The position numbers and the translations under genes were made by a program. From an uncultured Romboutsia sp. (GTDB lineage Bacteria > Bacillota > Clostridia > Peptostreptococcales > Peptostreptococcaceae), in the NCBI GenBank assembly GCA_937907205.1, contig CALESE010000113.1, positions 1 through 9,619 of the forward strand: a DNA stretch of 9,619 bases. Reading direction: 5' to 3'. The notes beneath the pieces are model-generated. The model had not been told where the DNA came from. It saw only the letters and a list, made by a program, of their open reading frames with translations, and did not search any database. Every line of letters starts with the position of its first letter. Position 1 is the stretch's first letter. Of the stretch, positions 1 through 7,766 are shown one piece after another.

Positions 1-238
1 TAAGACTTAAAAACATCTCACTAGCTTCTTCTGCTTTTACTTCTTTTATTGATAATAATAATTCATCTGATATTTTTGATATATTTTCACTTGCCTTTTG
101 TCCAAATTGAATTATAGAGTTTACATTTTGTACTTCTATTTCATTAGTTAGGTCTTGTACTTCTTTTAATTGTCTTAGATTTTGTTTGTACAAATCACTT
201 TGTTCAATAATATCTAATTCATTATTAAATTCATTCAT
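1..238 (-). CDS. TelA-type toxic anion resistance protein, N-terminal part (runs off the window)
   Basis: The frame opens with ATG at 238 and stays open to base 1, giving 79 codons of the N-terminus; the rest lies beyond the left edge. The start is supported by TAGGAG seven bases upstream. The product is acidic and helical. The stretch NSIIQFGQKASENISKIS (about residues 40-57) matches the conserved early part of the TelA/YaaN/KlaA family, where an Asn-Ser-Ile-x-x-Phe/Tyr-Gly segment precedes a long coiled-coil. Family members are cytosolic, usually about 350-400 residues, and are linked to resistance to tellurite and, in Gram-positives, to cell-wall-active compounds; their biochemical activity is not settled. 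The gene follows the yceG-like gene by only 20 bases, so the two are surely one operon, as with yceG-yceH in Bacillus. Family assignment is fairly firm; function in this organism is inferred. Confidence 0.82.
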   Translation of the reverse strand, partial: MNEFNNELDIIEQSDLYKQNLRQLKEVQDLTNEIEVQNVNSIIQFGQKASENISKISDELLLSIKEVKAEEASEMFLSL

Positions 239-258
239 TTTATTACTCCTATGTAAAT

Positions 259-1779
259 TTATTTAAATAATTTAGAAAAAATATTCTGCTTCATATTTAT
301 TAAATTTTTATAATCTGATTTATAATTTATATTTTGTAATCTTGTTAAATTAAATCTTTCACTTTTTATAATATTACCTATATTACAAAGCCCTGATGGA
401 TTAAATATAATAATATCAATTCCTATGTTATGAATATATCCAAGTAACATAATCATATTTTCACTTATATAATCTTCATTATTTAAATATATAACAATTT
501 TAGGAACTCTATCTACAAAATCAAAATTATCAACAAGTCTTACTATTTCTTCATTTAAAGCTAAAACCAATACTAATAACTTCAAACTAATATCTTTATC
601 TATATTCTTTGAATATAAATCTTTTCTTTTTATAACTTCATTAAATTTATTTAGCAATAAGTTTTGTACTTCATTACTATACTTGCTAAATCTATATAAA
701 TCTAATTTTTTGATTTCTTCTATATCAAAAGTTCCATCACTCAATTGACAAAACATTAACTTAAACATATCTCCACTTACATCTACATCCCTAGAAATGT
801 TTCCATGATTAAAGAATAATGTATTTGATGATGATTCTACGCAGTATTTAACCAATTTGGTATACTCTGATTTATCAATGTGTTCTCCATCTATTTTTTT
901 GAAAAAACATGGAACTTTAACTATTTTTTCATTAACTTCAAAACCTTCTCTTAACTTTGCAGGTTCGTTGTAATATATATATATATCTTCTAAAATAGTA
1001 TCTAATAATACACTTTTAGTGAAGCCACTTCTAAACTGCCAAGGCTTAAATATACCTGTATTTACAAACAATTCTTCATGAACCTCATTTTGAATTTGTT
1101 TTGTCAAAGTTTTTACTACATCCACTATTTTCCCTTTTTTGCATCTCTCTTCAAATGTTTCTATATTATCTATTTGTAATTCTTTATAACACATACTTAA
1201 ACTATCTTTATCTATATCACTAAAATATTCTTCTTTTAATGGATTTATATAAATTACATCAAAATTCATTTTATAAAGTAATATTAAAAAATATATTTCA
1301 TGTCTTTGTATACTTCCATAATATATACATTTTGGACAAGTGCCATTGTCAAAATCTATGTCTTTTACAAACATATATGTCCATACTATTATCTTCGTTA
1401 TAAAATTATTTCTTATATTTTCATTAAAAAAGTTTTCATTACTTATAGCTAAATCTACTACATATTGTAGTGATTGTAAAAATATATTGTTAATTTGATA
1501 GTTATCAAATATTGTTATATCTTGACTAGCAATACTATAAATATCCATAGTTTGGAGTTCATTATATATGTATTGTATAAGTTCCATTTCTGGGCTTAAT
1601 TTAATTTCATTGTCAAAAAGTAAACACTTATTGTCTAATTCCATACATTTAGTTTTTAATAATTTTAAATCATTGTTGTAATTTTCTTTGTCTTTAATCC
1701 CTATAAATCTATAAAAATAATTTTTATTTTTATTATTATCGAATATAGTATTAATTATATAATTAAGGCTTACATTCAC
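259..1779 (-). CDS. yceG: YceG-like protein of the Ter/TelA-associated stress module, duplicated domain
   Basis: This is a soluble protein of 506 residues from GTG at 1779 (516 from ATG at 1809). Recognition rests on the FYRFIGI segment near the N-terminus, YYGSIQRHEIYFL followed by DVIYINP (residues 163-190 of the long form), and FKPWQFR (254-260), all typical of the YceG-like family found beside TelA and TerC/TerD genes. The C-terminal half repeats the first pattern: IVIYLNNEDYIS, then DIIIFNPSG (438-473), so the protein seems to consist of two related alpha/beta units. CPKC (158-161) is a possible metal or redox pair. There is no signal peptide or membrane segment. The family is named a putative component of a biosynthetic module; no reaction is established. 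GTG at 1779 is preferred because AAGGTGG lies eight bases upstream, whereas ATG 1809 has no Shine-Dalgarno sequence. It is co-transcribed with the telA-like gene, probably from the promoter at 1840-1848. Confidence 0.8.
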   Translation of the reverse strand: MNVSLNYIINTIFDNNKNKNYFYRFIGIKDKENYNNDLKLLKTKCMELDNKCLLFDNEIKLSPEMELIQYIYNELQTMDIYSIASQDITIFDNYQINNIFLQSLQYVVDLAISNENFFNENIRNNFITKIIVWTYMFVKDIDFDNGTCPKCIYYGSIQRHEIYFLILLYKMNFDVIYINPLKEEYFSDIDKDSLSMCYKELQIDNIETFEERCKKGKIVDVVKTLTKQIQNEVHEELFVNTGIFKPWQFRSGFTKSVLLDTILEDIYIYYNEPAKLREGFEVNEKIVKVPCFFKKIDGEHIDKSEYTKLVKYCVESSSNTLFFNHGNISRDVDVSGDMFKLMFCQLSDGTFDIEEIKKLDLYRFSKYSNEVQNLLLNKFNEVIKRKDLYSKNIDKDISLKLLVLVLALNEEIVRLVDNFDFVDRVPKIVIYLNNEDYISENMIMLLGYIHNIGIDIIIFNPSGLCNIGNIIKSERFNLTRLQNINYKSDYKNLINMKQNIFSKLFK

Positions 1780-1787
1780 TACATCCC

Positions 1788-1794
1788 CCACCTT
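1788..1794 (-). promoter_or_regulatory. Ribosome binding site deciding the yceG-like start (AAGGTGG)
   Basis: On the minus strand AAGGTGG, one mismatch from AAGGAGG, lies eight bases before an in-frame GTG at 1779. The longer ATG at 1809 is preceded by an A/T-rich stretch (ACTTAATAA) without purine-rich complementarity. The internal GTG is therefore the better start, costing ten residues that precede any recognisable family motif. Confidence 0.5.
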
Positions 1795-1839
1795 TATATA
1801 TCTCTTCATTTATTAAGTTATCTGTCTTTTTATATTTTT

Positions 1840-1848
1840 ATTATACCA
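1840..1848 (-). promoter_or_regulatory. Extended -10 promoter of the yceG-telA unit (TGGTATAAT)
   Basis: The minus strand reads TGGTATAAT, a perfect TATAAT preceded by the TG of an extended -10 element. No good -35 is found at 16-18 bases, as is common for extended -10 promoters. Transcription would begin near 1833, leaving a leader of about 24 bases to the ATG at 1809 or 54 to the GTG at 1779. The gap to the SNF2 gene has no convincing terminator, so some read-through from the helicase gene may add to expression. Confidence 0.6.
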
Positions 1849-1903
1849 TAAAAGTTAAATTTTTTTATGTCATCATTGTAACATTTTACCGTTTTATATT
1901 GTC

Positions 1904-4000
1904 TTAATCCATAAATAATTCTATCAATTCATCCTTATATAGTTTCTTCAATTTGGAACTATCACTTAAAGTAGAATCCATAATATCATTAATAAGTTCT
2001 TTTTTGTTTCTTTGTAAATTTACTACTCTTTCTTCAATAGTACCTTTTGATATAAGTTTAATTACATTTACAACATTCTTTTGCCCTATTCTATGTGCTC
2101 TATCACTTGCTTGGTCTTGTACTGCTGGATTCCACCAAGGGTCAAAATGTATTACAACACTTGCACTTGTTAAATTAAGTCCTGTTCCCCCAGCCTTTAG
2201 AGATATTAAAAATACTTTATTATCATTATTATTAAATTCATCCACAAGTTTTACTCTATCTTTAGCATTTGTTTTTCCATCTAAATAGCTGTATGATATT
2301 TTTTGTTCTTTAAGTATATCACCTATGAGTCCTAATACTTTGGTAAATTGAGAGAAAACAAGTATCTTTTTATCATTTTCATCTTTAAGTATATTTAATA
2401 ATACATCTATTTTAGAATTTTTTCCAACATACTCTTTTACCATAAATTCTGGTGCCAAACATAATTGTCTAAGCTTAGTAATATAAGATAACACTTCAAT
2501 ATTATTTTGGCTATTATCTAGGATTTTACTTTTTACTAATCTTACATATCCATTGTAAACTCTTCTGTGTTCTTTATCTAATTCAATAATAAAGTCTTGT
2601 TCTATTTTATCTGGAAGTTCTTTAATTACTTCCTTTTTAGTTCTTCTAAGTATAAATGGTTTTATAAGTTTTTTAAGTTCTATAACATTCTTATCATTGT
2701 TTATAAATATACTTTTAAATTTTGACTTATTATATAAATATCCAGGCATTATAAAATCAAATATAGACCATAGCTCTAACAAGTTATTTTCAATAGGTGT
2801 TCCTGTTAATGCAAATTTAACTTTTGCATTTATATTTTTTATATATTTTGTAATTGTAGAATCAGGATTTTTTATATTTTGAGCTTCATCAATAATACAA
2901 TAATCAAAATTTATATTCTCATATTTATCTATGTCATTTTTATAAGTTCCGTAAGTAGTTAGTATTACATCATAATTATTAATATTTGATAGTACTTTTT
3001 CTCTTTCAATTTTGTTACCGTGAACTATTCCAATATTTAAATCATTAGCAAATTTTTCAAATTCAGCTTTCCAGTTATAAATAAGAGCTGTTGGTGTTAT
3101 CACTATACTAATTTTACCTTTTTTAGATAATAAAAATGATATGGTTTGTACAGTTTTCCCAAGCCCCATTTCATCAGCAAGTATTCCTCCCATCTCATAC
3201 TCTGCTAATGTACTTAAAAATTCGAATCCTTTTATTTGATAATCTCTTAATTTAGCATTTAGATTTCTTGGTACTTCATATTTTGAGTTTTTTACTGAAT
3301 TAAACTTTTTACTAATATTTTTTACATACTTTATTCCATCTATAAAATCTAATTCTTTTTCTGCTATAAGTAATTCTAAGTATGGTGTCTTATTATTGGG
3401 TATTTTTATATTTTCAAAATCATTATATATTCCAAGTACATCTATTAAATTAAATGATTCTTTTAAATTATCATTTTGTAAATCTAAATAGTTTCCATTT
3501 GATAATTTATGTAAACTTTTCTTTTCTTTAAAAGAATTAAATATTCTTCTATATTCTACTTTACTTATTCCTTCAATATTAAAGTCCATCCCAAGATATC
3601 CATTCCTTGATTGACTTATATTTATATTTACAACAGGGTATATTACTATTTCTTTTGTATATACTTCCTTTTTGTTAGTATTTCTTAGTTTATCTATTCC
3701 TTTTAATACAGTTGAAACTACGTGAGAACATAATTTATATTCTTTACCATTATAAAATTTATTGTTACAGTCACAACTTACATTATATACTGTTCGCGAG
3801 TTTATATTAATACTTACCATTGAAGTATAATTTTGTCTTCTATGTTCATCTATTACAGTAGCATAAAATGTAGCTATTCCTTTATCTATTTTTGAATAAT
3901 CATTAATAACTTTATTCTTCTTATAAGCTGCAAATCCACTATTAAATCTACTTTTATCTGTATTATTTTTAATTATATCTTCTATTTTATTTAATTTCAT
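1904..4000 (-). CDS. SNF2-family DNA translocase/helicase with N-terminal SWIM zinc finger
   Basis: This ATP-driven duplex-DNA translocase has about 698 residues from ATG at 4000. Numbering here is from the upstream GTG at 4042 (subtract 14 for the preferred start). A SWIM-type finger is formed by C90, C92, C105 and H107. The helicase core follows: LRDYQ (265-269), Walker A DEMGLGKT (290-297), DEAQ box (385-388), LTGTP (412-416), FSQFT (563-567), LKAGGTGLNLT (615-625), and motif VI with RAHRIGQ (648-654). All ATPase motifs are intact. Bacterial SNF2 proteins with SWIM fingers often exceed 1000 residues; here the segment between finger and core (about 115-260) is short, so this is a compact form. 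ATG 4000 is preferred over GTG 4042 because AAAAGGA lies seven bases upstream. TATAAT-like sequence at 4062-4067 may be its promoter. Role may be DNA repair, transcription recycling or defence; neighbours do not decide. Confidence 0.9.
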   Translation of the reverse strand: MKLNKIEDIIKNNTDKSRFNSGFAAYKKNKVINDYSKIDKGIATFYATVIDEHRRQNYTSMVSININSRTVYNVSCDCNNKFYNGKEYKLCSHVVSTVLKGIDKLRNTNKKEVYTKEIVIYPVVNINISQSRNGYLGMDFNIEGISKVEYRRIFNSFKEKKSLHKLSNGNYLDLQNDNLKESFNLIDVLGIYNDFENIKIPNNKTPYLELLIAEKELDFIDGIKYVKNISKKFNSVKNSKYEVPRNLNAKLRDYQIKGFEFLSTLAEYEMGGILADEMGLGKTVQTISFLLSKKGKISIVITPTALIYNWKAEFEKFANDLNIGIVHGNKIEREKVLSNINNYDVILTTYGTYKNDIDKYENINFDYCIIDEAQNIKNPDSTITKYIKNINAKVKFALTGTPIENNLLELWSIFDFIMPGYLYNKSKFKSIFINNDKNVIELKKLIKPFILRRTKKEVIKELPDKIEQDFIIELDKEHRRVYNGYVRLVKSKILDNSQNNIEVLSYITKLRQLCLAPEFMVKEYVGKNSKIDVLLNILKDENDKKILVFSQFTKVLGLIGDILKEQKISYSYLDGKTNAKDRVKLVDEFNNNDNKVFLISLKAGGTGLNLTSASVVIHFDPWWNPAVQDQASDRAHRIGQKNVVNVIKLISKGTIEERVVNLQRNKKELINDIMDSTLSDSSKLKKLYKDELIELFMD

Positions 4001-4007
4001 ATATTCA

Positions 4008-4014
4008 TCCTTTT
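4008..4014 (-). promoter_or_regulatory. Ribosome binding site deciding the SNF2 gene start (AAAAGGA)
   Basis: On the minus strand AAAAGGA precedes ATG 4000 by seven bases. The alternative start, GTG at 4042, has AAAGGTG almost abutting it, which is too close for initiation. The shorter start also begins the protein just before the conserved N-terminal region leading into the SWIM finger. Confidence 0.55.
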
Positions 4015-4061
4015 CTATTTTTATATTATTTTCCGTACACACACCTTTATTGCAATGTTTA

Positions 4062-4067
4062 ATTATA
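4062..4067 (-). promoter_or_regulatory. Possible -10 element for the SNF2 gene (TATAAT)
   Basis: The minus strand carries TATAAT in very AT-rich DNA between the kinase terminator and the SNF2 gene. No matching -35 sits at 17 bases; a TTGTAG lies 20 bases upstream. Several overlapping TATAAT-like strings occur here, so the exact element is uncertain. A promoter somewhere in 4043-4101 is expected because a strong hairpin separates this gene from the kinase gene. Confidence 0.3.
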
Positions 4068-4101
4068 TATAATAGAATTATATATTACTACAATACTTTA
4101 A

Positions 4102-4154
4102 AATAAAACCATAACCATAGCTAAGAAATTGTTGCTTATGGATATGGTTTTATT
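4102..4154 (-). terminator. Long hairpin terminator after the histidine kinase gene
   Basis: AATAAAACCATA (4102-4113) pairs with TATGGTTTTATT (4143-4154). After one mismatch, CCATA pairs with TATGG, and a further GC/GC pair closes a 12-base loop. On the minus strand the stem runs into TTTTATTTTAAAG, and on the plus strand it is followed by seven A residues. It lies 32 bases past the kinase stop and best fits an intrinsic terminator of the kinase transcript that insulates the SNF2 gene. The stem is unusually long. Confidence 0.7.
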
Positions 4155-4186
4155 AAAAAAAGTGACATTATAATAAAAAATAAAAA

Positions 4187-6598
4187 TTATAAACTATATA
4201 TATCAGAGAATTCTATATTGCACTTTTCCACATAGAAATCTTTGTTATCATAATTATTTATACATTTATCATTTTCATCTAATAACTTAATAGGTATATT
4301 AAAAATAAATTCAGTGCCTTTTCCTACCTCACTATATACTTTTATTTTTCCTCCATGCATTTCTACTATTGCCTTTACTAGTGATAAACCTATACCACTT
4401 CCTTCACATCTTCTTGTTAAAAGATTATTTGCTTGTCCAAATCTATCAAATATTATATCTAATTTATCTTGTGGTATGCCTAAACCGCTATCTTTTACTG
4501 ATATACTTACATTATTTGTATCAGACTTTAAACTAACTTCAATATTCCCATTATCATGTGTATATTTAATTGCATTAGATAATAGATTTAGAATTACTCT
4601 TTCTATCTTATCAGGGTCACAAGATGTCATAACTTCTTCTGTATCTGTATCAAATATAAGATTTATATTTTTATCTTCTATGTAATCTGCTACAGAAAGA
4701 GTTATATCTTCAACTACACTTACTATATTGTAATTTGAAGGTTGTAGATTGTAATATCCAATATCAATTCTACTTATGTCTATAAGGTTATTTACAAGCC
4801 GTAAAAGCCTATATGAATTTTGCTTTATTGTATCTATATGTTTACTTAGATTTTCTATATTTAAGCTATTATTATCTATCTTTTTTCTAACTAATTGTGT
4901 TGTTCCCAATATTATATTTAAAGGTGTTTTAAACTCATGAGATATATTTGCAAAAAACTCATTTTTAACACTCTCTAAATATACTTTTTCTTCTAACTTT
5001 TTCTTTTGATTTTCTATATTGACTTGTTCAGTTATATTTTTTGCTGTTCCTATAACTACACCAAATTCTTTATTATATTTAAAATTCCAATCTAACCATA
5101 TATAACTTCCGTCTTTATGTCTATACCTATTGACTAATTTATGTTTACTAAATCCCATTTCTTTAAGTTTAATTATATTATCTCTATCATCAGGATGTAT
5201 AAATTTAGTATAGTTTTGATTTATTAATTCCTCTTCTCTCCACCCTAATAATTTAGTCCAATTAGAATTTATATTTTTAAAATATCCATCCATATCAATT
5301 GATGAAACTAAATCCACTGCTGTATCTAAATAAAATTGCATTTCTTTTTCTGCTGATATTCTCTTTTGATTTTCTACCTTTGCTTCCTCTGCAAGCCTAC
5401 AATTTTTAATGATGATTGCTATACTATTACATATAGATTTCATAAAATCATCTTGATTGTGAATTTGAATATATTTATCATTATAAGATATATTTAATAT
5501 TCCTATAAATTCATCATAAAATTTAATATTATAAGATCCTATATATTTAATTTTATTTAAATAATTTTTGTTTATAACATATCTTATTGAAGATTTACTT
5601 ACTAATTTTAATCCATTGTATATACCACTTTGCATATACTGATACTCTTTATCATCCTTTATAGGAATAAAATCAATACCTTCAAAAGCTTTTATTGCCT
5701 CTTTAATCTTAATACATGGATAAAGCCTTTGTTTATATTCATCATATAATAATATAGAAAGTCCATTTGCTCCTGTGTAATCTATTATTTTTTCTCCTAT
5801 ATTTTCTAATAATTCATGCAAATTTATATTGTTATCTATATTATCCTCTATTTTTTTCAAACTACTTATTTGATTATAATTTTTATAAAGCTCTTCTTTT
5901 ATTGTCTCTTCTAATGTAACATCTTTTGCTGTACATATCATATATTTAAAGTTACCATTTTCATCATATATAGGGCATTTATAAATATAGTATAGACCTT
6001 CTACTCCATCTATGACCGATTTTTCAATATATGATTTAGCTTGTTTTAATTTTATTACTTCTTTATCATTATTTCTATATTGCATAATTACATCATCCTC
6101 AAAGTAATCATGTATATATGTACCTATTATTTCTCTTTTATTTTTTGAGTAAGTATCTGCAAACATATTGTTTACATATATAAACTTTTCATTAATATCT
6201 TTAATAAATGCAATTGTATCAATGTTATCAAGTAATATCTCTAAATCTTCAATATTATAATGTTTATATTTAATATCTTCAGATATTATAAAAATTAACT
6301 TATTATTTTCAAAATAATCTATACTTATATCACTATATACAGGTATTGATTCTTTGTATTTCGAGTAAAAACTTAAATCAAATTTTGCATCTTTTATATT
6401 TCCTAAAGTAATAATTTTATGAATGTCTTTTTCAACTATAATATCTTTTATATTAAGTTTATATAATTCTTCTTTATTGTATTTTATTTTATTTATTAAT
6501 TTATCATTTGCAAAAACTATTTCCCCCACATCATTTGTAATTAATAGATACTTATCAAATTTATTGAGTATTGATTTCATATATAAACTAGTTTCCAT
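4187..6598 (-). CDS. Orphan cytosolic sensor histidine kinase, PAS-PAS-GAF-PAS-HisKA-HATPase
   Basis: This is an 803-residue protein-histidine kinase with no transmembrane segment, so it should sense an internal signal. Domain order: PAS (about 9-110), PAS (118-229), GAF (about 250-402), PAS (419-525, with HPDD at 468-471), HisKA dimerisation domain with H box NISHEFKTPLN and phospho-acceptor H554, then HATPase_c with N box NLLSNAIKYT (N675), G1 DSGLG (703-707), F box DIIFDRFGQ (714-722) and G2 GSGIGL (733-738). All catalytic boxes are intact. There is no receiver domain and no response regulator gene beside it. In Clostridia, orphan kinases of this layout include those that act on Spo0A to control sporulation, so Spo0A is a reasonable but unproven partner. 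ATG 6598 is preceded by AAAGGGG at 10-11 bases. It forms its own transcription unit between two terminators. Confidence 0.92.
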   Translation of the reverse strand: METSLYMKSILNKFDKYLLITNDVGEIVFANDKLINKIKYNKEELYKLNIKDIIVEKDIHKIITLGNIKDAKFDLSFYSKYKESIPVYSDISIDYFENNKLIFIISEDIKYKHYNIEDLEILLDNIDTIAFIKDINEKFIYVNNMFADTYSKNKREIIGTYIHDYFEDDVIMQYRNNDKEVIKLKQAKSYIEKSVIDGVEGLYYIYKCPIYDENGNFKYMICTAKDVTLEETIKEELYKNYNQISSLKKIEDNIDNNINLHELLENIGEKIIDYTGANGLSILLYDEYKQRLYPCIKIKEAIKAFEGIDFIPIKDDKEYQYMQSGIYNGLKLVSKSSIRYVINKNYLNKIKYIGSYNIKFYDEFIGILNISYNDKYIQIHNQDDFMKSICNSIAIIIKNCRLAEEAKVENQKRISAEKEMQFYLDTAVDLVSSIDMDGYFKNINSNWTKLLGWREEELINQNYTKFIHPDDRDNIIKLKEMGFSKHKLVNRYRHKDGSYIWLDWNFKYNKEFGVVIGTAKNITEQVNIENQKKKLEEKVYLESVKNEFFANISHEFKTPLNIILGTTQLVRKKIDNNSLNIENLSKHIDTIKQNSYRLLRLVNNLIDISRIDIGYYNLQPSNYNIVSVVEDITLSVADYIEDKNINLIFDTDTEEVMTSCDPDKIERVILNLLSNAIKYTHDNGNIEVSLKSDTNNVSISVKDSGLGIPQDKLDIIFDRFGQANNLLTRRCEGSGIGLSLVKAIVEMHGGKIKVYSEVGKGTEFIFNIPIKLLDENDKCINNYDNKDFYVEKCNIEFSDIYSL

Positions 6599-6644
6599 AC
6601 TAAATTTTTCCCCTTTAATAATTCTTATAAAAATATATAATATA

Positions 6645-6653
6645 ATTTTAACA
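6645..6653 (-). promoter_or_regulatory. Candidate extended -10 promoter of the kinase gene (TGTTAAAAT)
   Basis: The minus strand reads TGTTAAAAT: a TG dinucleotide one base before TAAAAT, one mismatch from TATAAT. A possible -35, TTGAGG, lies 20 bases upstream, which is too far for a standard spacing. Transcription would start near 6638, giving a leader of about 40 bases to the ATG at 6598. Confidence 0.4.
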
Positions 6654-6715
6654 CTTTTTTTTAATTATTTCCTCAATTAATTTCAAACTAGCAAATTATG
6701 TAGTTTTATGTATAT

Positions 6716-6763
6716 AAAAAACTCCTATATATAAAGCTTAATAAACCTTATATATAAGAGTTT
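6716..6763 (-). terminator. Intrinsic terminator of the bile salt hydrolase gene
   Basis: Reading the minus strand, AAACTC (6763-6758) pairs with GAGTTT (6724-6719). A U-G wobble (6757/6725) and nine A-U pairs follow around a loop of about 13 bases, and a run of six U residues (6721-6716) overlaps and follows the stem. On the plus strand the wobble becomes a C-A mismatch and there is no U tract, so the element is directional. It begins 17 bases after the bsh stop codon and separates bsh from the kinase gene. Confidence 0.82.
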
Positions 6764-6779
6764 AATATTTATTATTTAT

Positions 6780-7766
6780 TTAATTTTCATGATTAAAAAC
6801 TTGTTTATCTTTATAATCAAATACTTTTATTTTATCACTATCTAAATTTTCCTTATTCATATCGATTACATTTATTTGGTTATTATTATAAGTATTATAA
6901 TAATAAACTCCTTTTTCTTGACACATACAAGAAGTATATTGAGTTATATCATTTTTACCTTCAATCGTAACTACTGATCCTCTAACCATCGCTACATTAT
7001 TTAATATATGGAAAAATTCAACTATTCCAGAACTTTCTTCTTCTCCTAAAACAGCTTGACTTCTAGCAAATGCAGCTCTTACAAATCTAGATGGTGATGA
7101 TAAATCTCCAGGAAGACCTATACCTCCTGTTCCTTGTCCAAGTGGAATTAACTTTAAGTCACTCCATGTAGGACATTCTGGCTGAGTTGCTGTTACTCCC
7201 ATATACTGATGTAAATTTGTTATATGCCAATCAAATTCTGGAGCATTTGTCATTACTCCTACTTTATTGTCATATACATTAAAACTATCTTTAGTCTTTT
7301 CTATAACTATAGATTTTCCAGTTTTATCTGTTACTATCCAATGAAGAGTTGGTAATGGAATATTTTCACCAAATGGCTTTTTAACTATATTTATATTATT
7401 TAATTGAGGTCTTAATTCTTCTATACTTTCAAAATTTGATGTTACCCAAAGTATTAAATCATAAGGTGGTATATTTTCCTTACCAGCTACATTTTCGTCT
7501 TCCCAATGTGATGCTGGAAAATTTAGCCCTGCACAAGCTAATCCTTTTTCATTTAGTGCTTCTGCAAATAAAGGATGATTATCTACTACTGTTGCCATAC
7601 CTACTAATGCATATTTAGTTTTTTTCATTTCACCTGTACTTTTGTTTGTATAGCCAAAGTTTCTAGGAACTACTATTGGTGTTTGCCCAAATAAGTATTC
7701 TAAATCCATATTTCTACCAAATAAATGATATCCATCATTAGTTTTTAATGTTAATGCTGTACACAT
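6780..7766 (-). CDS. bsh: Conjugated bile salt hydrolase (choloylglycine hydrolase)
   Basis: This Ntn-hydrolase of 328 residues splits the amide bond of glycine- or taurine-conjugated bile acids. The start MCTALTLK places Cys2 as the nucleophile exposed after methionine removal. Other expected active-site residues are present: R18 and D21 in FGRNMD, N82 in AGLNFP, N174 in GVMTNAPEFDW and R227 in SSPSRFVR. Asn at 82, rather than the Tyr usual in penicillin V acylases, favours bile salt hydrolase. NNVAMVRGS, TQYTSCMC and YYYNTY near the C-terminus closely follow the Clostridium perfringens enzyme, and length is standard. There is no signal peptide, so it is cytosolic. AGGAGG lies nine bases before the ATG. 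No clear promoter is seen in the 120 bases upstream, where the MATE gene ends, so it may be read partly from that gene; a strong terminator follows. The gene is intact. Confidence 0.96.
   Translation of the reverse strand: MCTALTLKTNDGYHLFGRNMDLEYLFGQTPIVVPRNFGYTNKSTGEMKKTKYALVGMATVVDNHPLFAEALNEKGLACAGLNFPASHWEDENVAGKENIPPYDLILWVTSNFESIEELRPQLNNINIVKKPFGENIPLPTLHWIVTDKTGKSIVIEKTKDSFNVYDNKVGVMTNAPEFDWHITNLHQYMGVTATQPECPTWSDLKLIPLGQGTGGIGLPGDLSSPSRFVRAAFARSQAVLGEEESSGIVEFFHILNNVAMVRGSVVTIEGKNDITQYTSCMCQEKGVYYYNTYNNNQINVIDMNKENLDSDKIKVFDYKDKQVFNHEN

Noticed and set aside
1953..2288. Plus-strand open frame of 111 codons
   Set aside because: It lies antisense inside the SNF2 helicase core, whose motifs VI and V are read clearly on the minus strand; no ribosome binding site or family resemblance.
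4314..4685. Plus-strand open frame of 123 codons
   Set aside because: It is antisense to the kinase HATPase domain (N, G1 and G2 boxes intact on the minus strand), a common shadow of AT-rich coding DNA.
6668..6676. Sigma-H-like -35 (AGGAAAT) upstream of the kinase gene, tempting for a sporulation link
   Set aside because: No GAAT-type -10 at the proper spacing; the extended -10 TGTTAAAAT is a better explanation.
6423..6680. Plus-strand open frame running past the kinase start
   Set aside because: Mostly antisense to the first PAS domain, low-complexity Ile/Leu/Ser composition, no ribosome binding site.
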